A stretch of DNA of 64,000 nucleotides from Silene latifolia (GCF_048544455.1 NC_133526.1:636001-700000), one strand, 5' to 3'. Shown: positions 23,667 to 34,370, counted from the first letter of the stretch. The notes: generated from the letters alone by a model not told the origin. Program-made: numbers and translations.

Positions 23667-24839
23667 TCAAAATTCCAAACAAAGAGTGCACTCCTTACTT
23701 GTAGCAACTCTAGGAAAGCTGACGAAGGTCACAACACAAAATTTATCATAAGGTCCACCCGGGTCAAATATGTAAGAGGTAAATGTCATAGTCATAAGAA
23801 TGGTGGGAGTAATTATGAGATGGTTCCTGGCATATATCAAACTAGACGTTCTCCACCATAGAGCTAAGCTCGTGTCATTTCCTACATCCTTAAAATCATT
23901 GTTGTCCTCAAGGGTGAGGGTAAGAACTAGTTGGGACTTACAACTAAGTAAGAACAACTTCTTAATGAACAAACCATTTAAGACCTCCATCAACAATTGA
24001 CCTACATGTAACGCAGAACTGCCTGGATCAAAAACAAAGGTAAGGAGCACGGCACTCTTATTTGCCAATTCCCAAGTACACTCCTCATTATGATTCTCCT
24101 CACCCCTAAAATTACCCTTGTCCTCAAGGGTGAGGATGGAAAGATGCATTTCTTCGGTTTCCCCAGCACAAAAATACATACCCTTAACCTCAGACTGGCA
24201 GAGAGGAAAAATGGTATGCCTCTTGAGCATATGCTTGTGCCATTGTATGGTAAGCTTCACATAGCAGTCAACTTTAATAGGAGAAACAGTGAACACATTG
24301 AAATCAAGAGCTAAATCAAAAATCAGTGTTACCGTTGTAGGATAAAAGGGTGTCACAAATGACATCTTAGCTTTGATAGTAACAACTCCAACATCACGGA
24401 TATAATTTATAGTAGATGACCAAATTGAATTTTCAAGACCTTCCCTCCAAGTTAAGGTGACATATAACTTACCCCAGCTATGCACTTCTTTATAGTTAAC
24501 ATTTGCATTCCATTCATTTATCATCTCAAAAAGCTTAGTATGATCATTTATATCATCTCTGTTTATGTGCATGAGCAAAACACCAGGATCGAAAACAAAC
24601 CAATAGCAACAATTTGGTTCAGATATCATATTCCATACCAAATCATTGAAATAAGAGGCATCCAATGCATCCAGTGGTGCAAATAGTTGTTGCTTGTGAG
24701 TAAAATGGTCATCTTGGATTGGAGTGTTTTCATTGTTGATCACAGCAGGTTGACATAAGATTCGGCCCGCATTAGCTTGTTCGGTTGGTTGGTTCGGGCA
24801 TTGCATCGAACAGTTGGTGCGCGTCTGCCATTTCTTCAT
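23667..24839 (-). CDS. FDPGG element, central coding segment
   Basis: A 390-residue segment with three more copies of the motif (FVFDPGVLLMH, FVFDPGSSALH, YIFDPGGPYDKF). Twice it also contains a TLED(K/N) motif (LTLEDKGNF, LTLEDNNDF), whose DNA reads CTTGAGGACAA; similar text occurs near the end of many plant gypsy pol genes, so part may derive from a former pol 3' end. No catalytic retrotransposon domain was found. It is part of the same non-autonomous element. Confidence 0.6.
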   Translation of the reverse strand: MKKWQTRTNCSMQCPNQPTEQANAGRILCQPAVINNENTPIQDDHFTHKQQLFAPLDALDASYFNDLVWNMISEPNCCYWFVFDPGVLLMHINRDDINDHTKLFEMINEWNANVNYKEVHSWGKLYVTLTWREGLENSIWSSTINYIRDVGVVTIKAKMSFVTPFYPTTVTLIFDLALDFNVFTVSPIKVDCYVKLTIQWHKHMLKRHTIFPLCQSEVKGMYFCAGETEEMHLSILTLEDKGNFRGEENHNEECTWELANKSAVLLTFVFDPGSSALHVGQLLMEVLNGLFIKKLFLLSCKSQLVLTLTLEDNNDFKDVGNDTSLALWWRTSSLIYARNHLIITPTILMTMTFTSYIFDPGGPYDKFCVVTFVSFPRVATSKECTLCLEF

Positions 24840-25478
24840 TTTCTTGTGTAGTTTTTGCCGCTTGAGCCATCTCTAAAATGAAGGTTGGAACTGGCAATTT
24901 GTCGAACATGTTGTGTGCACTCGACAACTCATTAGGTGCATTGAAGTTCAAAGTCGGCAGAGCTTCATTTTCTGCAAGTTTGACGCAAGGCATGGCTGAG
25001 CTTCCAGCAATTAGGTGATTCCGAGTATTATATTGTCGCCATTGTTTCTCAGCATTGGGACTTGATTTAAGTGAGAAATTGGTTCAGGAAATTTGTCCAA
25101 CACCTGGTGGGCACAAGATATTGTCGCTTCTTTTGACAAAATAGACGGGTTCGTTTCATGCACCATTTGAGCTTGATTTAGGCTTGTATTTGGTTCTGGA
25201 ATTTCATCAAACGTTTGATGCGCACCGAGTGATTTATCGCTGGCATTCGGAAAACTTGCAATTGGAGACGCTATCACCTCACTGTTGGCAGTAGCGGTAG
25301 GGAAGCGACTACTTGATACTTTGATTGAGTCACAAGGAACATACTTAGGAGTGAACCATGGTAACTTACTAATATCGATTTCCCCTTGAGCATACTTTCT
25401 TAAGGCGAGCTCTTCGATAGCCACTGCCAATTTGTGGATTTCCACCTTGAGAGAAGCAACGTCGTCGGAAAGGGCCAT
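24772..25478 (-). CDS. FDPGG element, proximal coding segment with four AHQxFDxxPEP repeats
   Basis: Begins MALSDDVASLKVEIHKL, which may be a short coiled coil, about 95 bases after the primer site. It then carries four repeats of 32-37 residues led by AHQTFDEIPEPN, AHQVLDKFPEPI, AHNMFDKLPVPT and AHQLFDAMPEPT. The repeat lead resembles the LFDEMPEPN part of PPR motifs, but the WNAMI half is not present, so homology is uncertain. In position it stands where gag would be. Partly interrupted. Confidence 0.6.
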
Positions 25479-25502
25479 AAATGTCGATCAGAATTATTAT
25501 TA

Positions 25503-25527
25503 TTATTTTTTTTTTTTTTTTTTTTTG
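25503..25527 (-). repeat. Poly(A) tract in FDPGG element leader
   Basis: A run of about 24 A on the minus strand followed by AATAAT units, between the primer site and the first ATG. A low-complexity leader of this kind is unusual for an LTR element. Confidence 0.9.
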
Positions 25528-25574
25528 TGATGAATATGACACAGGCGGGAGGAAAGCTGACTCTGATAACCAAA

Positions 25575-25857
25575 TAATACGATCTAAATTAATACGGAAA
25601 GTAAAAAGATAGAAATGCAGCTGTTCGATTACGAGAATCGATAGGCTACCCCAATAATAGAATTGTAGTGAATAAATCACATAGATTCCATTAAGACAAA
25701 TGAGATAAATCTCATAAGTACATTCATAATTTTCATTGATTAATTATTGGAGTACAAGGCAACTAATGCCTTTATATAGGCTACTAATGACTTGGGAAAT
25801 AAGAAACAAAAAGGATAAATGACTAAGCTACCCTTAGTCTCATTTTGATGTGTATCA
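25575..25857 (-). repeat. FDPGG element 5' LTR
   Basis: 283 bp, one terminal base different from the other LTR. The primer site TGGTTATCAGAG adjoins it on the left. A TATA-like CTATATAAAGG lies near 25770 on the minus strand. Confidence 0.9.
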
Positions 25858-26335
25858 AACACAATCATTCATGGTTCAAATCTACGTGTCAAATAGTTAG
25901 AGGATGACATATAAGTTGCTTTTATTTGATTTCTTTATTATTATTTTGTCCGTCTCTCTCCGTTCCGGTCATTTATTGTCGTTTGATTTTGGCACAAGAC
26001 CAAGGAAAGATGACGGAGTCAATTATTAAATGACAAGTCAGCTAAATTGAGTGTGAATGATCGAATTGCTCTTCAAATACATTTTAAAGTTTATAAGGTA
26101 AGTTTAAATTTATGGACATTTTAAAGTTTATAAGGTAAGTTTAAATTTTTTGACAACAAAATTTAATTTTGTCCGAGTTTATATGTATTAGTTCTAACTT
26201 ATATTGTTTTTTTTTTTTTTTTTTTTTGACGGTCACGACAAAAGAGCCTAAGCCAATGCTGATTTAGCAAGGGAGTGGGCTATCCTGTTAAGATGCCTAG
26301 GGCAGTAACTAATCGAGAAACAGTGGCAATAAAGA

Positions 26336-27023
26336 GAATTTTTTTCCAAAATGGGTTTTAATAACAAACAATTTAACGAAATAGGGTAACTTTGAAACTA
26401 ATTACCAAAAATGGGTCCACGTAGGCTCGGTTTTGGCGATGGTAGGTTCAGGATTAAGGTCGCTCAGCGGGAGAGCGACTTGAAGGAAAAACGCTCAGTA
26501 ACACTTCTTTCACACCCCTTACCATAACATCAAGTGTAAAGTGATGTCTTATTAAGGAGATTAAATTTCCATATTTAATGCTAACAGTAATAAATGTGTT
26601 TTGGGACTTGAATAACGATTACTCAATATTATCTTTAATCACTTCCCTTTAACATATAAACTTTCTTGCACTGATGGTTAGGTAATATTGAATAAGTGTT
26701 AGTTTTGTGGAAAGTCTTGTGTTCGACTCTCCTTAACAGTTTATTTTTTTTTTTTTTTTTTTTTGTGCAAACACCTAAGTCGCTGTGGGGGTAGGCGATT
26801 TGAGCTAAAATCGCTCACTCCCAGAGCGACTTGCCGTTTAAGTAGCATACTGAGGTTTGGGTGGACATTAAGTGACACTTTGGGTAAGGTCGTTGAGCGG
26901 GAGAGCGACTTGAATCCGAGCCTAGCTTCGATGATGACGTGAACCCATTTTGGGTAAATACTTTGAAACTCAACCTATTTCGTTAATTTGTTTGTGTTTA
27001 CGCCCCATTTTGGAAAAACATTC
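26336..27023. mobile_element. Non-autonomous Mutator-like element, 688 bp
   Basis: A 9-bp TSD CAATAAAGA flanks it (26327-26335, 27024-27032), and unit 2 shows the empty site CAATAAAGA once at 57292-57300. Terminal inverted repeats of about 100 bp begin GAATTTTTTTCCAAAATGGG and GAATGTTTTTCCAAAATGGG and continue through AACGAAATAGG and AAAATGGGT. The interior has repeated GGGAGAGCGACTTG text and a T-run, with no ORF. It inserted into the LINE-like RNase H ORF after the duplication. Confidence 0.93.
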
Positions 27024-27032
27024 CAATAAAGA

Positions 27033-27388
27033 AGAAGACGTTGAATTTTCCCAATAAGAGCCTTGATATCTTGAGCAATGTTAGCGACACCCCCAAGTTG
27101 CATCACCAACTGAAGACAATCTGAATTAGCATCAATGTGATGATAACCAAAAGAAAGGGCTGCCTGTAAAGCCAAAAAGAGTGCCATAGCTTCCGCTTGA
27201 AAGGACGAACTTGCCCAAAAGGAAGTGGCACCAGAGTGAAGAAGCATTCCATCACTAGACTGAAAAAACCATCCACCAGAAGCCTTAAGATCACGTGTCC
27301 AAGCAGCATCACATTTGATCCTAACGTGAGACAAACAAACAGAGTCGCCCAAGAGACAGAGAGCATGAAAGTTCAAAATGAAAGACAT
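27033..27388 (-). pseudogene. LINE-type RNase H-like ORF, cut by the Mutator-like element (unit 1)
   Basis: The first 118 residues equal the intact copy at 57213-57656 (start MSFILNFHALC). The last part, with RHLNRIAHSLAKSALA, is separated from it by the 688-bp insertion; the frame then reads about 20 foreign residues (WNVFPKWGVN...) from the element and stops. The TATA-like CTTTATATAAAG upstream is kept at 27447-27458. Confidence 0.85.
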
Positions 27389-27998
27389 TGATTTATTTTT
27401 AGTCGGTCTTTCGAACTCCAGTTCGAACTTATAACATTCCGAGTCTCTTTATATAAAGAAGCAAGTTTTTCGTTTGTACTTGAAGTAAAGCTTAAAAAAA
27501 GCAGCACCCTAACAAAGTAGAGCTAGACTTGCTAACTCTTTTGGTCACGCCTAACAATTAGCTAACGAAGTATGCACAACATGCATGCCTAAGGCCTAAG
27601 GGTACAAAATGTCAACATGCAAGCAAGTAATCTTTTCAGCAATTAGTCTTCCTTAAGACCATATATATCCGTCTTATTTGTAAGACGGGTGGGTTTGATA
27701 CTGATTTGTTAATATGGGCTGGGAAATGGATAGGCGGTAGGTCTGCAGGCATTTAATGCATGAATAGTGAAAATCCAAAAAAATCTTTTATTTTTCAAAA
27801 CTTTCTGACACACCTCGTTTCTCCCTCCCATCTTTTTACCTCATTTCTCCTTCCGTATTTTCATTTCTACAACTTTCAATTCTTCACCATTTTCATTTCT
27901 CCCATAATTTCTCTCTCCGTCTTCACTCTTCATTTCTTTGAAAACAGATCACCATATTTGTCCCAAAAAAATATTGCAAAATTTCATCTTCATCAAAG

Positions 27999-29122
27999 AT
28001 GGTGAAAAAATATGTGAAGAAAAAGATATTGTGTAAGTTTTATTATCTTTATTTTACACATTTTAATGGGTCATTGTTTGTATAAACTTTTAAAATGTAT
28101 TTTGGTTATTGTAAAACTTTGTGTTCTGCATTTGATTGAAACTCGAAAAATCTAGTTTTTTTGTTGGTTTTAACAATTTTTTTGATTTATTAAGTATTGT
28201 TTCCAGTGTAATAATGGTAACATTTTGCAAAAAAGAAATAAAAAAAATGGTAACATATTGCAAAAGACAAGTTATTTTTATATGAATGTTTAATTATTGA
28301 TTTCTTAGGTGTTGTCTCCTTAACAATAATGGTGACATTTTGGAATGTCAATGGTAACATATTGCAGAGACAATTTTTTTATATGAATACCTATTCATTG
28401 ATTTATTTTGTATTGTTTCCAAAGTAATAATGGTGACATTTTGCAACATCAACGGTAACATATTACACGGATTAGTCAAATTACTTTGTTAGCCTTTAAA
28501 TATAATTTGTCATGATTTGTATTAAAAGTAATATTAGTAACAAATAGTAACATATATTGCATTTATATGATTTGCATATATATTTGTATATTAAGATTTT
28601 GTTTCCATATTTGTGTGATTTGTTCCTTTGTTACATTTCATTAATACGTGGATATTAGTGTATTTATTAATCAAGATATTATGTTACCTTATTTGTGCAA
28701 TATGTCACCATTGTGGCTGCAAATAAAAACTGGATTCAATCGAATGGTAACATACTGCATAAATAAGTTAACATTATAGCATAAGTAGAATCTGTGTATA
28801 TTTTATTTCCCTATTTGCCATAACTAAGTTAATATTTTACATTTTTCGAATAAATTTGTGAATAGTTTGTTTACCAATTTGTATAATTTGTCACCATTTC
28901 CTTGTCATTTTTTTGAATATATAAGCTATGTGTTTTTGATAAGTTATTTATTAGTTTCTTTGATTTTGATTTTTTTTTTACAGAAATTATTGTGCAACTC
29001 CATCCGTTCAAGGGGTTAAAAAAGTTGAGGCTGGACAAAACATCAAAGCAACGCAAATCACAACTCGTCATCTGTTTGAAAAACCTATGGATAGAAAAAT
29101 AAGAGAGTTTCAAGATTTGTAG
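27999..29122 (+). CDS. Candidate two-exon small ORF inside the Mutator-like element
   Basis: A pyrimidine-rich, UTR-like leader precedes ATG at 27999. Exon 1 could run to 28030 (donor GTGTAAGT) and exon 2 from 28984, after a T-rich tract ending in ACAG, to a TAG at 29122. The junction keeps one frame and gives 56 residues, starting MVKKYVKKKI and ending KIREFQDL. I recognise no family. It may be a captured gene fragment or chance. The would-be intron (953 bp) holds the GGTAACATATT-rich text. Confidence 0.25.
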
Positions 29123-29227
29123 TAAAGATGATAGTAAATAAAAATGAGATTAAGTTGGATTCAAACCTGTAAATTATTTTATCATCGTATATTTCGATTT
29201 AATGGACAAATAAAGTGGTAACATATT

Positions 29228-29836
29228 TGATGGGGCATATTCTGCACCGCTGACCAAGTCAACACACTGAGCAAGGTCAAAGATATCCACAGCAAGTCAA
29301 CGACTTAGATAGCCTAGCCGATGCATCCCATCGGCCTGCCACCTGGGTCTCGGCGTGACAACCTGCCAGCCGGGGCACACATCCGCGTACTCATATCCAA
29401 GACCCCTCGGCGGCGAGTCAACATTGTCCGCCGGCCTGCCATAGGTCCCTCGGCCGAGGGGTAGATCAGTCTTTCCACCTGCTAGCCACTTGGCCACTTG
29501 GCCACTACGTGACAAAAGGTGAAAGTCTATAAATACTCCTCAACCTTCATTGAGGAAAGGATCCCACAATTATAACCTAAATACACTATTCATCTGGTAA
29601 TATCTCCCTTATCTCTCTACAATATATACCTAGCCAGGTTACACAGCTTGATCCTTTAAGTTTACTGACTTGAGCGTCGGAGTGAGTACGCTTGGCACAC
29701 AGCCAAGCCCTCAGTTCGTTCATTGTTGCAGGGGAGGCCGCGAGGGACGATAGAAGCAAGAAGGATTCAACTCAAGACATTATTCTACGAGCCACGGGTG
29801 GTAACTAATCACTGCTCTGGAATTATACCCGGAACA
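29228..29836 (+). repeat. Tat element 5' LTR (609 bp)
   Basis: TGATGGGGCATATT...CCCGGAACA. It contains a TATA box TATAAATA at 29528-29535, about 300 bases into the LTR, a likely promoter. Confidence 0.93.
29528..29535 (+). promoter_or_regulatory. TATA box of the Tat 5' LTR
   Basis: TATAAATA in GC-mixed context; the same box is in the 3' LTR near 39710. Confidence 0.6.
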
Positions 29837-29838
29837 AT

Positions 29839-29854
29839 TGGCGCCGTCTGTGGG
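29839..29854 (+). other. Tat element primer-binding site
   Basis: TGGCGCCGTCTGTGGG two bases after the LTR end. The TGGCGCC start is typical of Tat/Athila-group primer sites. Confidence 0.8.
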
Positions 29855-29934
29855 AAAGACACTAGAAGCTAGTCACATTCATTCCCAAACAAAAACAAAA
29901 CTCAAAATAAAAACCCACCCGAAAAGCCGAGAAA

Positions 29935-31525
29935 ATGTCGAAACAGCAAGACGCAGTCGTGACCGACGAAACCGCGTTCTACCAAGATGACGCTTTCAAC
30001 AACTCCGGAGTCATGCAGCCCTCCACCGGCGGAGTAATCCAACCGGAGTTCGGGATGCCAATAATACCCGACGCGCCGGTGCCAACCAACCAGGTCACCA
30101 TCATGGGGCATGTGGTTGACGTAGAAAAGTTTGAAAATGCTCCTGGACCTAATCGGAACACGCCCGCTCACACTTTGTCACACCGACAAGAGCGGCGAAA
30201 CCGTCCGGGATAACGGGGCCCAAAACGTGACTCAGAGAAATCGAACGGAGCACTAGGAGAAGTTGACCTTGGTCAAGACGCCGGGGAGCCCAAAGTGGGC
30301 GCGGTAGACCTAAGTCCTTCCCGCACTCGCGGAAGGACAGCGTCCCCGCCACACGAACGAGGCATACCCCAAAGGAGCCAGAGGAGTCCGACTCAGCAGA
30401 GTTGGAGAAGGAGTCATAGTCGAAGAAGGAGCCCCTCCCGCTGCGAGGGGAGAAGCCAAGATAGGGATACGAGGAGCCGATCGCCACGTGTCATTCAACA
30501 CGTGGTCGTCGCAACCCCTCAACGCCTACGTCCTAGAAGTCCCGGTGCCACCCAAGCTCAAGTTGCCACCGATTTCATACAAAGGAGATAGTGATCCATC
30601 CGACCACGCCGAGGCTTTCGAGTCTTACATGTCGGTATGGGAGCAGCCCGATGAGGTCTGGTGCCGAGTCTTCCCAACAACTTTGCATGGGATGGCTCAG
30701 AGCTGGTACAAAGGGCTTCCCGACGGCTCGGTGTACTACTTCGCCGACCTAAGGAACGCCTTTCTAGCCCAAAGACTCTTGCAATAAGAGAAGGGTCGTG
30801 GAGACGTCGGACCTCCTAACTATCAAACAGGGAGGGAGACGAGTCTCTGCGAACTATGTGAAAAGGTTCGACGGAAAGGTCCAAAGCAGATTCGAGAAAT
30901 CAATCCCGAACGCGGCCTTCGACGATGAAAAGGCCTCCCGAAGGGAGATTTAAAAAATGAGCTCATCAAGTGCGGAGGCCTAGGTTTGGACGCCGCCAGA
31001 AAATTGGCCGACCAAGCCATCAAGGTAGAAGACTACCACAAGACCCGGGTAGGCCCCAACGAGGCTGAGCAATCAGAAAGGAAGAACCGCCGGGAGGTTA
31101 ACCCGAATGAAAAACGCCGTGACAACAACGGGTCACGGTCTGATGAAAGACGCCGTGAGAGTAACAGGCCACGGCCGAAAAGTCTCGCGTAAAACAAGGC
31201 TCGGCGGATGCGGAGGAGCTGGGGGGACGTGCTACAAAAACGGTACGATGATCACACCCCCCTAGTCGTGTCGGCTGCCGAGGTCTTCGCTTTGAGCAAG
31301 AACGAGGGCCAGAAATGGGAAAGACCCCCTAGGCCGAGGAGTGACGGTGACACGAGCCAGTACTGTAAGTACCACGGCCACACCGGACACTCAACCAACG
31401 ATTGCCGACACCTGAAGGATGCCATTGAAGAGCTAATCCGGACGGGAAGCCTCGGCAAGTATGTTGCCAGGGGCAAAAATCAGACGCCGGCGGATCGAAT
31501 AGCAAGTCCGCCTCTGAGCGGATAG
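29935..31525 (+). pseudogene. Tat element gag region
   Basis: Starts MSKQQDAVVTDE. The gag core is readable as KLPPISYKGDSDPSDHAEAF, FPTTLHGMAQSWYKGLPDGS and FADLRNAFLAQ, followed by a basic Arg/Asn-rich stretch and a Tat-style knuckle CKYHGHTGHSTNDCRHL with DAIEELIRTGSLGKYV. Fossil coding region. Confidence 0.85.
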
Positions 31526-31620
31526 GAGTAGTCAATGTCGTCATCGGGGACAACGAGAGCGGCGGATCCGCTAATGAGCACAAACGGCCCCAGGATGAAC
31601 CTCATCCGGCCATCAACCTT

Positions 31621-32090
31621 GTGCCCAACACAGCGACCCCCGCTCCCAGCATCCCAGACATGACCATCGGACAAAGGGACTACGAGGGAGTCGCCGCCCT
31701 TCATAGCGACCCCCTTACAGTCCGCCTAGACATAGCCAACCACCTGGTGAAGGGGTGCCTAATTGACACAGGCGCCTACACGAATGTTATGAACAGAGAA
31801 TGCTTTCTCGGCCTCGGTCTGAGGATTGAAAATTTGAGCCCCTGCACCAACCCGTTATACAGCTTTTCTGGGGCCGGCCTGGTACCCCTGGGGTCAATCG
31901 GTTTTAGCCGTGAGGTTCGGCGAGGAGGTGCGACCAAGAACGTTATGTCTAAATTCGTAGTCATCGACGGTACACCTGCCTACGACGTACTCATAGGCCG
32001 GATCACTTTGAGCGAGATCGACGCTGTAATATCCATCCGGGCCCTGACACTGATGTATGTCTCGGACCGGGGGGAGGCACATAAGCTCAT
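31621..32090 (+). pseudogene. Tat element aspartic protease region
   Basis: The core motif GCLIDTGAYTNVM (active-site D-T-G) is followed about 80 residues later by VLIGRITLSEIDAV, the usual flap/second-half segment of Tat proteases. Confidence 0.85.
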
Positions 32091-32099
32091 CTCGAAAAA

Positions 32100-32400
32100 A
32101 GAGGAAGATCCCGGTTTGTGGGAGATTCACGCTAACGGCCTCTCCGCGACAAATGGCTCGAGGGCCGACATCGTCATCATCAGCCCAAACGGGGACGTAT
32201 CCGAGCACGCCTTGAGGCTTACCTCAGTGACCCCCAGGGAATCCAAGTACGAGGCGGTGATAACCGGAATTGAGCTAGCCAAAGCCGCCGGGGCAGAGCG
32301 CATCATGATAAGGACTGATTCGCTCCTCGTGACCAACCAGGTTAGAGGAGAGTGCAAAGCCCAGGACTACAAGACAATAAGGTATCTAGTAAGGGTGAGA
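32100..32400 (+). pseudogene. Extra RNase H-like segment between protease and RT
   Basis: Reads ADIVIISPNGDVSEHALRL, ESKYEAVITGIELAKAAG and DSLLVTNQVRGE, which is the same domain as at 33955-34370 downstream of RT. It is an additional, partial copy in an unusual place, joined directly after the protease text. Confidence 0.8.
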
Positions 32401-32470
32401 GCTGTCGCCAGAACTAGAATCGTTCCGAATACAAGATACACCCCGGATCCGGAACGACCGGACCATCGGC

Positions 32471-33260
32471 ATGGTCGAAGGAGCAGAAACCGAGGAGGTA
32501 GAGATCGATCCGGGCCGCACCGTAACCATCGGTGTCAACCTGGAACCAGAATTCAGAGCCAACCTCCTGGACCTGCTGAGAAAGAACAAAGACGTTTTCG
32601 CATACTCAGCGGCCGAGATGCCAGGCGTGAATCGAGAGGTGATTGTTCACAAGCTGAACGTGCTCCCCACCGCCGCCCAGTCAAGCAGAGAATAAGGAAC
32701 TCCTCGGTCGAGAAGGACGAGGCCATCAAAGCCGAAGTAGATAAATTACTAGCGGCAGGTTTCATCATGCCTTGTACTTACCCTGAGTGGCTAGCCAATG
32801 TTGTAATGGTGAAGAAGTCATCAGGGGCATGGAGAATGTGTGTAGACTTTACCAACCTTAATAAAGCATGCCCCAAAGATTGTTATCCCTTGCCTCGGAT
32901 AGATAGTTTAATCGACGCCACGGCAGGCTACACCATGCTGAGCCTGCTGGACGCGCCTTCTCGGTATCACCAAGTGTTTATGGCCGAGGAAGACATGCCT
33001 AAATGCGCATTTATCACCGCCAACGGCACATACATGTACAAAATGATGCCGTTTGGTTTGAAGAACGCCGGAGCAACGTACACGAGGCTGGTAGACAAAG
33101 TGTTTCAAAACCAAAAAGGGCGAAACATTGAGGCATACGTCGACGATGCTATTGTAAAAAGCAAGTCCGACAAATGAGCATCTGGCCGATTTACACGAAA
33201 CATTTTGTTCACTAAGGAAATACAAGATGAAGCTCAACCCAATGAAATGCAACTTCGGTG
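32471..33260 (+). pseudogene. Tat element linker and reverse transcriptase region
   Basis: A linker with DVFAYSAAEMPGVNREV leads to RT blocks: [59 protein letters not shown] and the catalytic YVDDAIVKS. Clear Ty3/gypsy, Tat-style. Confidence 0.92.
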
Positions 33261-33289
33261 TTCGGGCAGGAAAATTTCTAGGAGTACTT

Positions 33290-33950
33290 GTCAGCGCCAG
33301 AGGCATAGATGCCAATCCAGACAAAATCCAAGCAATCCTAGACCTGCCGGAACCAAGGAATCGGAAAGAGGTTATGATACTGACCGGGAGAATGGCGGCT
33401 CTCGCCCGTTTCATCTCCCGGTCAGCCGACAAGAGCACCCCATTCTTCAAAGTGCTGAAAGGGAATAAAGACTTCAGCTGGGGGGAGGAACAGAGCACGG
33501 CTTTCGAGCAACTGAAAGCTCATCTTCAGACTCTCCCAACACTATCCAGGCCGATACTGGGGGAGACGCTATACCTATACATAGCCGTAACCTCCACTGC
33601 CCACGGTCGATCTTTGTGATCATCAGGGAAGAAGACAAACAGCAACACCCAATCTACTTTGTCAGCCACACACTGCTGCCCGCCGAAAGGAATTATCCAC
33701 TAATCGAAAAAGCAGCCTTCGCCGTCGTCATCGCCACAAGGAAGTTAAAACCCTACTTCGACGCACACCCCGTGACGGTCCTAACCGATCAGCCATTGGA
33801 GAAATCCTTGGAAAAATTCGAACAATCCGGCAGGCTCATCAAATGGGCAGTGGAACTCTCCGGTTTCGGCATTCAGTACAAACCAAGGCCTTCGATAAAA
33901 GGGCAAGCACTTGCAGACTTCCTGGCCGAATGCACGTATCAGGAAGAGCC
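33290..33950 (+). pseudogene. Tat element primary RNase H region
   Basis: Contains SWGEEQSTAFEQLKAHL, HPIYFVSHTLLPAERNYPLI, AFAVVIATRKLKPYF and KSLEKFEQSGRLIKWAVELS, the usual RT-linked RNase H of gypsy elements. Confidence 0.88.
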
Positions 33951-33954
33951 AAAA

Positions 33955-34370
33955 CCAGGCATATGGGAGGTCTACACCGACGGCTCCTCCACGGCGAATA
34001 GCTCAGGAGCCGGCATCCTTATCATCAGCCCAAACGGGGATGAGTTTGAGTACGCCTTGAAATTCACCTTCTCGGCCTCGAACAATGAGTCCGAATACGA
34101 GGCGGTGATAACCGGAGTCGAGCTAGCTAGGGCTGCCGGAGCAGAACACATTGTGTTAAAAACTGACTCGCTATTGGTCACCAACCAAATCAGAGGAGAG
34201 TATGAGGCTCGGGACGACGGAATGGTAAGGTACCTAGAGAGGGTAAAAGCCGACGTAGCAAAATTAAAATCCTTCCAGATCCAGTGTGTCCCGAGATCCG
34301 AGAACAACCGGGGCCGACGCGCTCTCAAACCGCCACTCAACTATCAAGAATGTCGCCCAAACCGTCTTTG
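33955..34370 (+). pseudogene. Tat element second RNase H (aRNH-like) domain
   Basis: WEVYTDGSSTANSSGAGILI (first catalytic D), NNESEYEAVITGVELARAAG (catalytic E) and LKTDSLLVTNQIRGEYEA (third D). This second, archaeal-like RNase H after the primary one is a known hallmark of Tat elements. Confidence 0.85.

Larger units (their letters stand above)
22399..25857 (-). mobile_element. Small LTR element encoding FDPGG-motif proteins
   Basis: 283-bp LTRs (22399-22681 and 25575-25857) are identical except for one base at a terminus. They are flanked by a perfect TSD AACAC (22394-22398, 25858-25862), and unit 2 carries the empty site at about 56826. A primer site TGGTTATCAGAG beside the right LTR and a G-rich purine tract beside the left LTR set minus orientation. 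At 3.46 kb with no protease, RT, RNase H or integrase it is non-autonomous. Its interior encodes unrecognised proteins. It inserted after the duplication, so it is very young; the coding part has about three interruptions. Confidence 0.92.
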
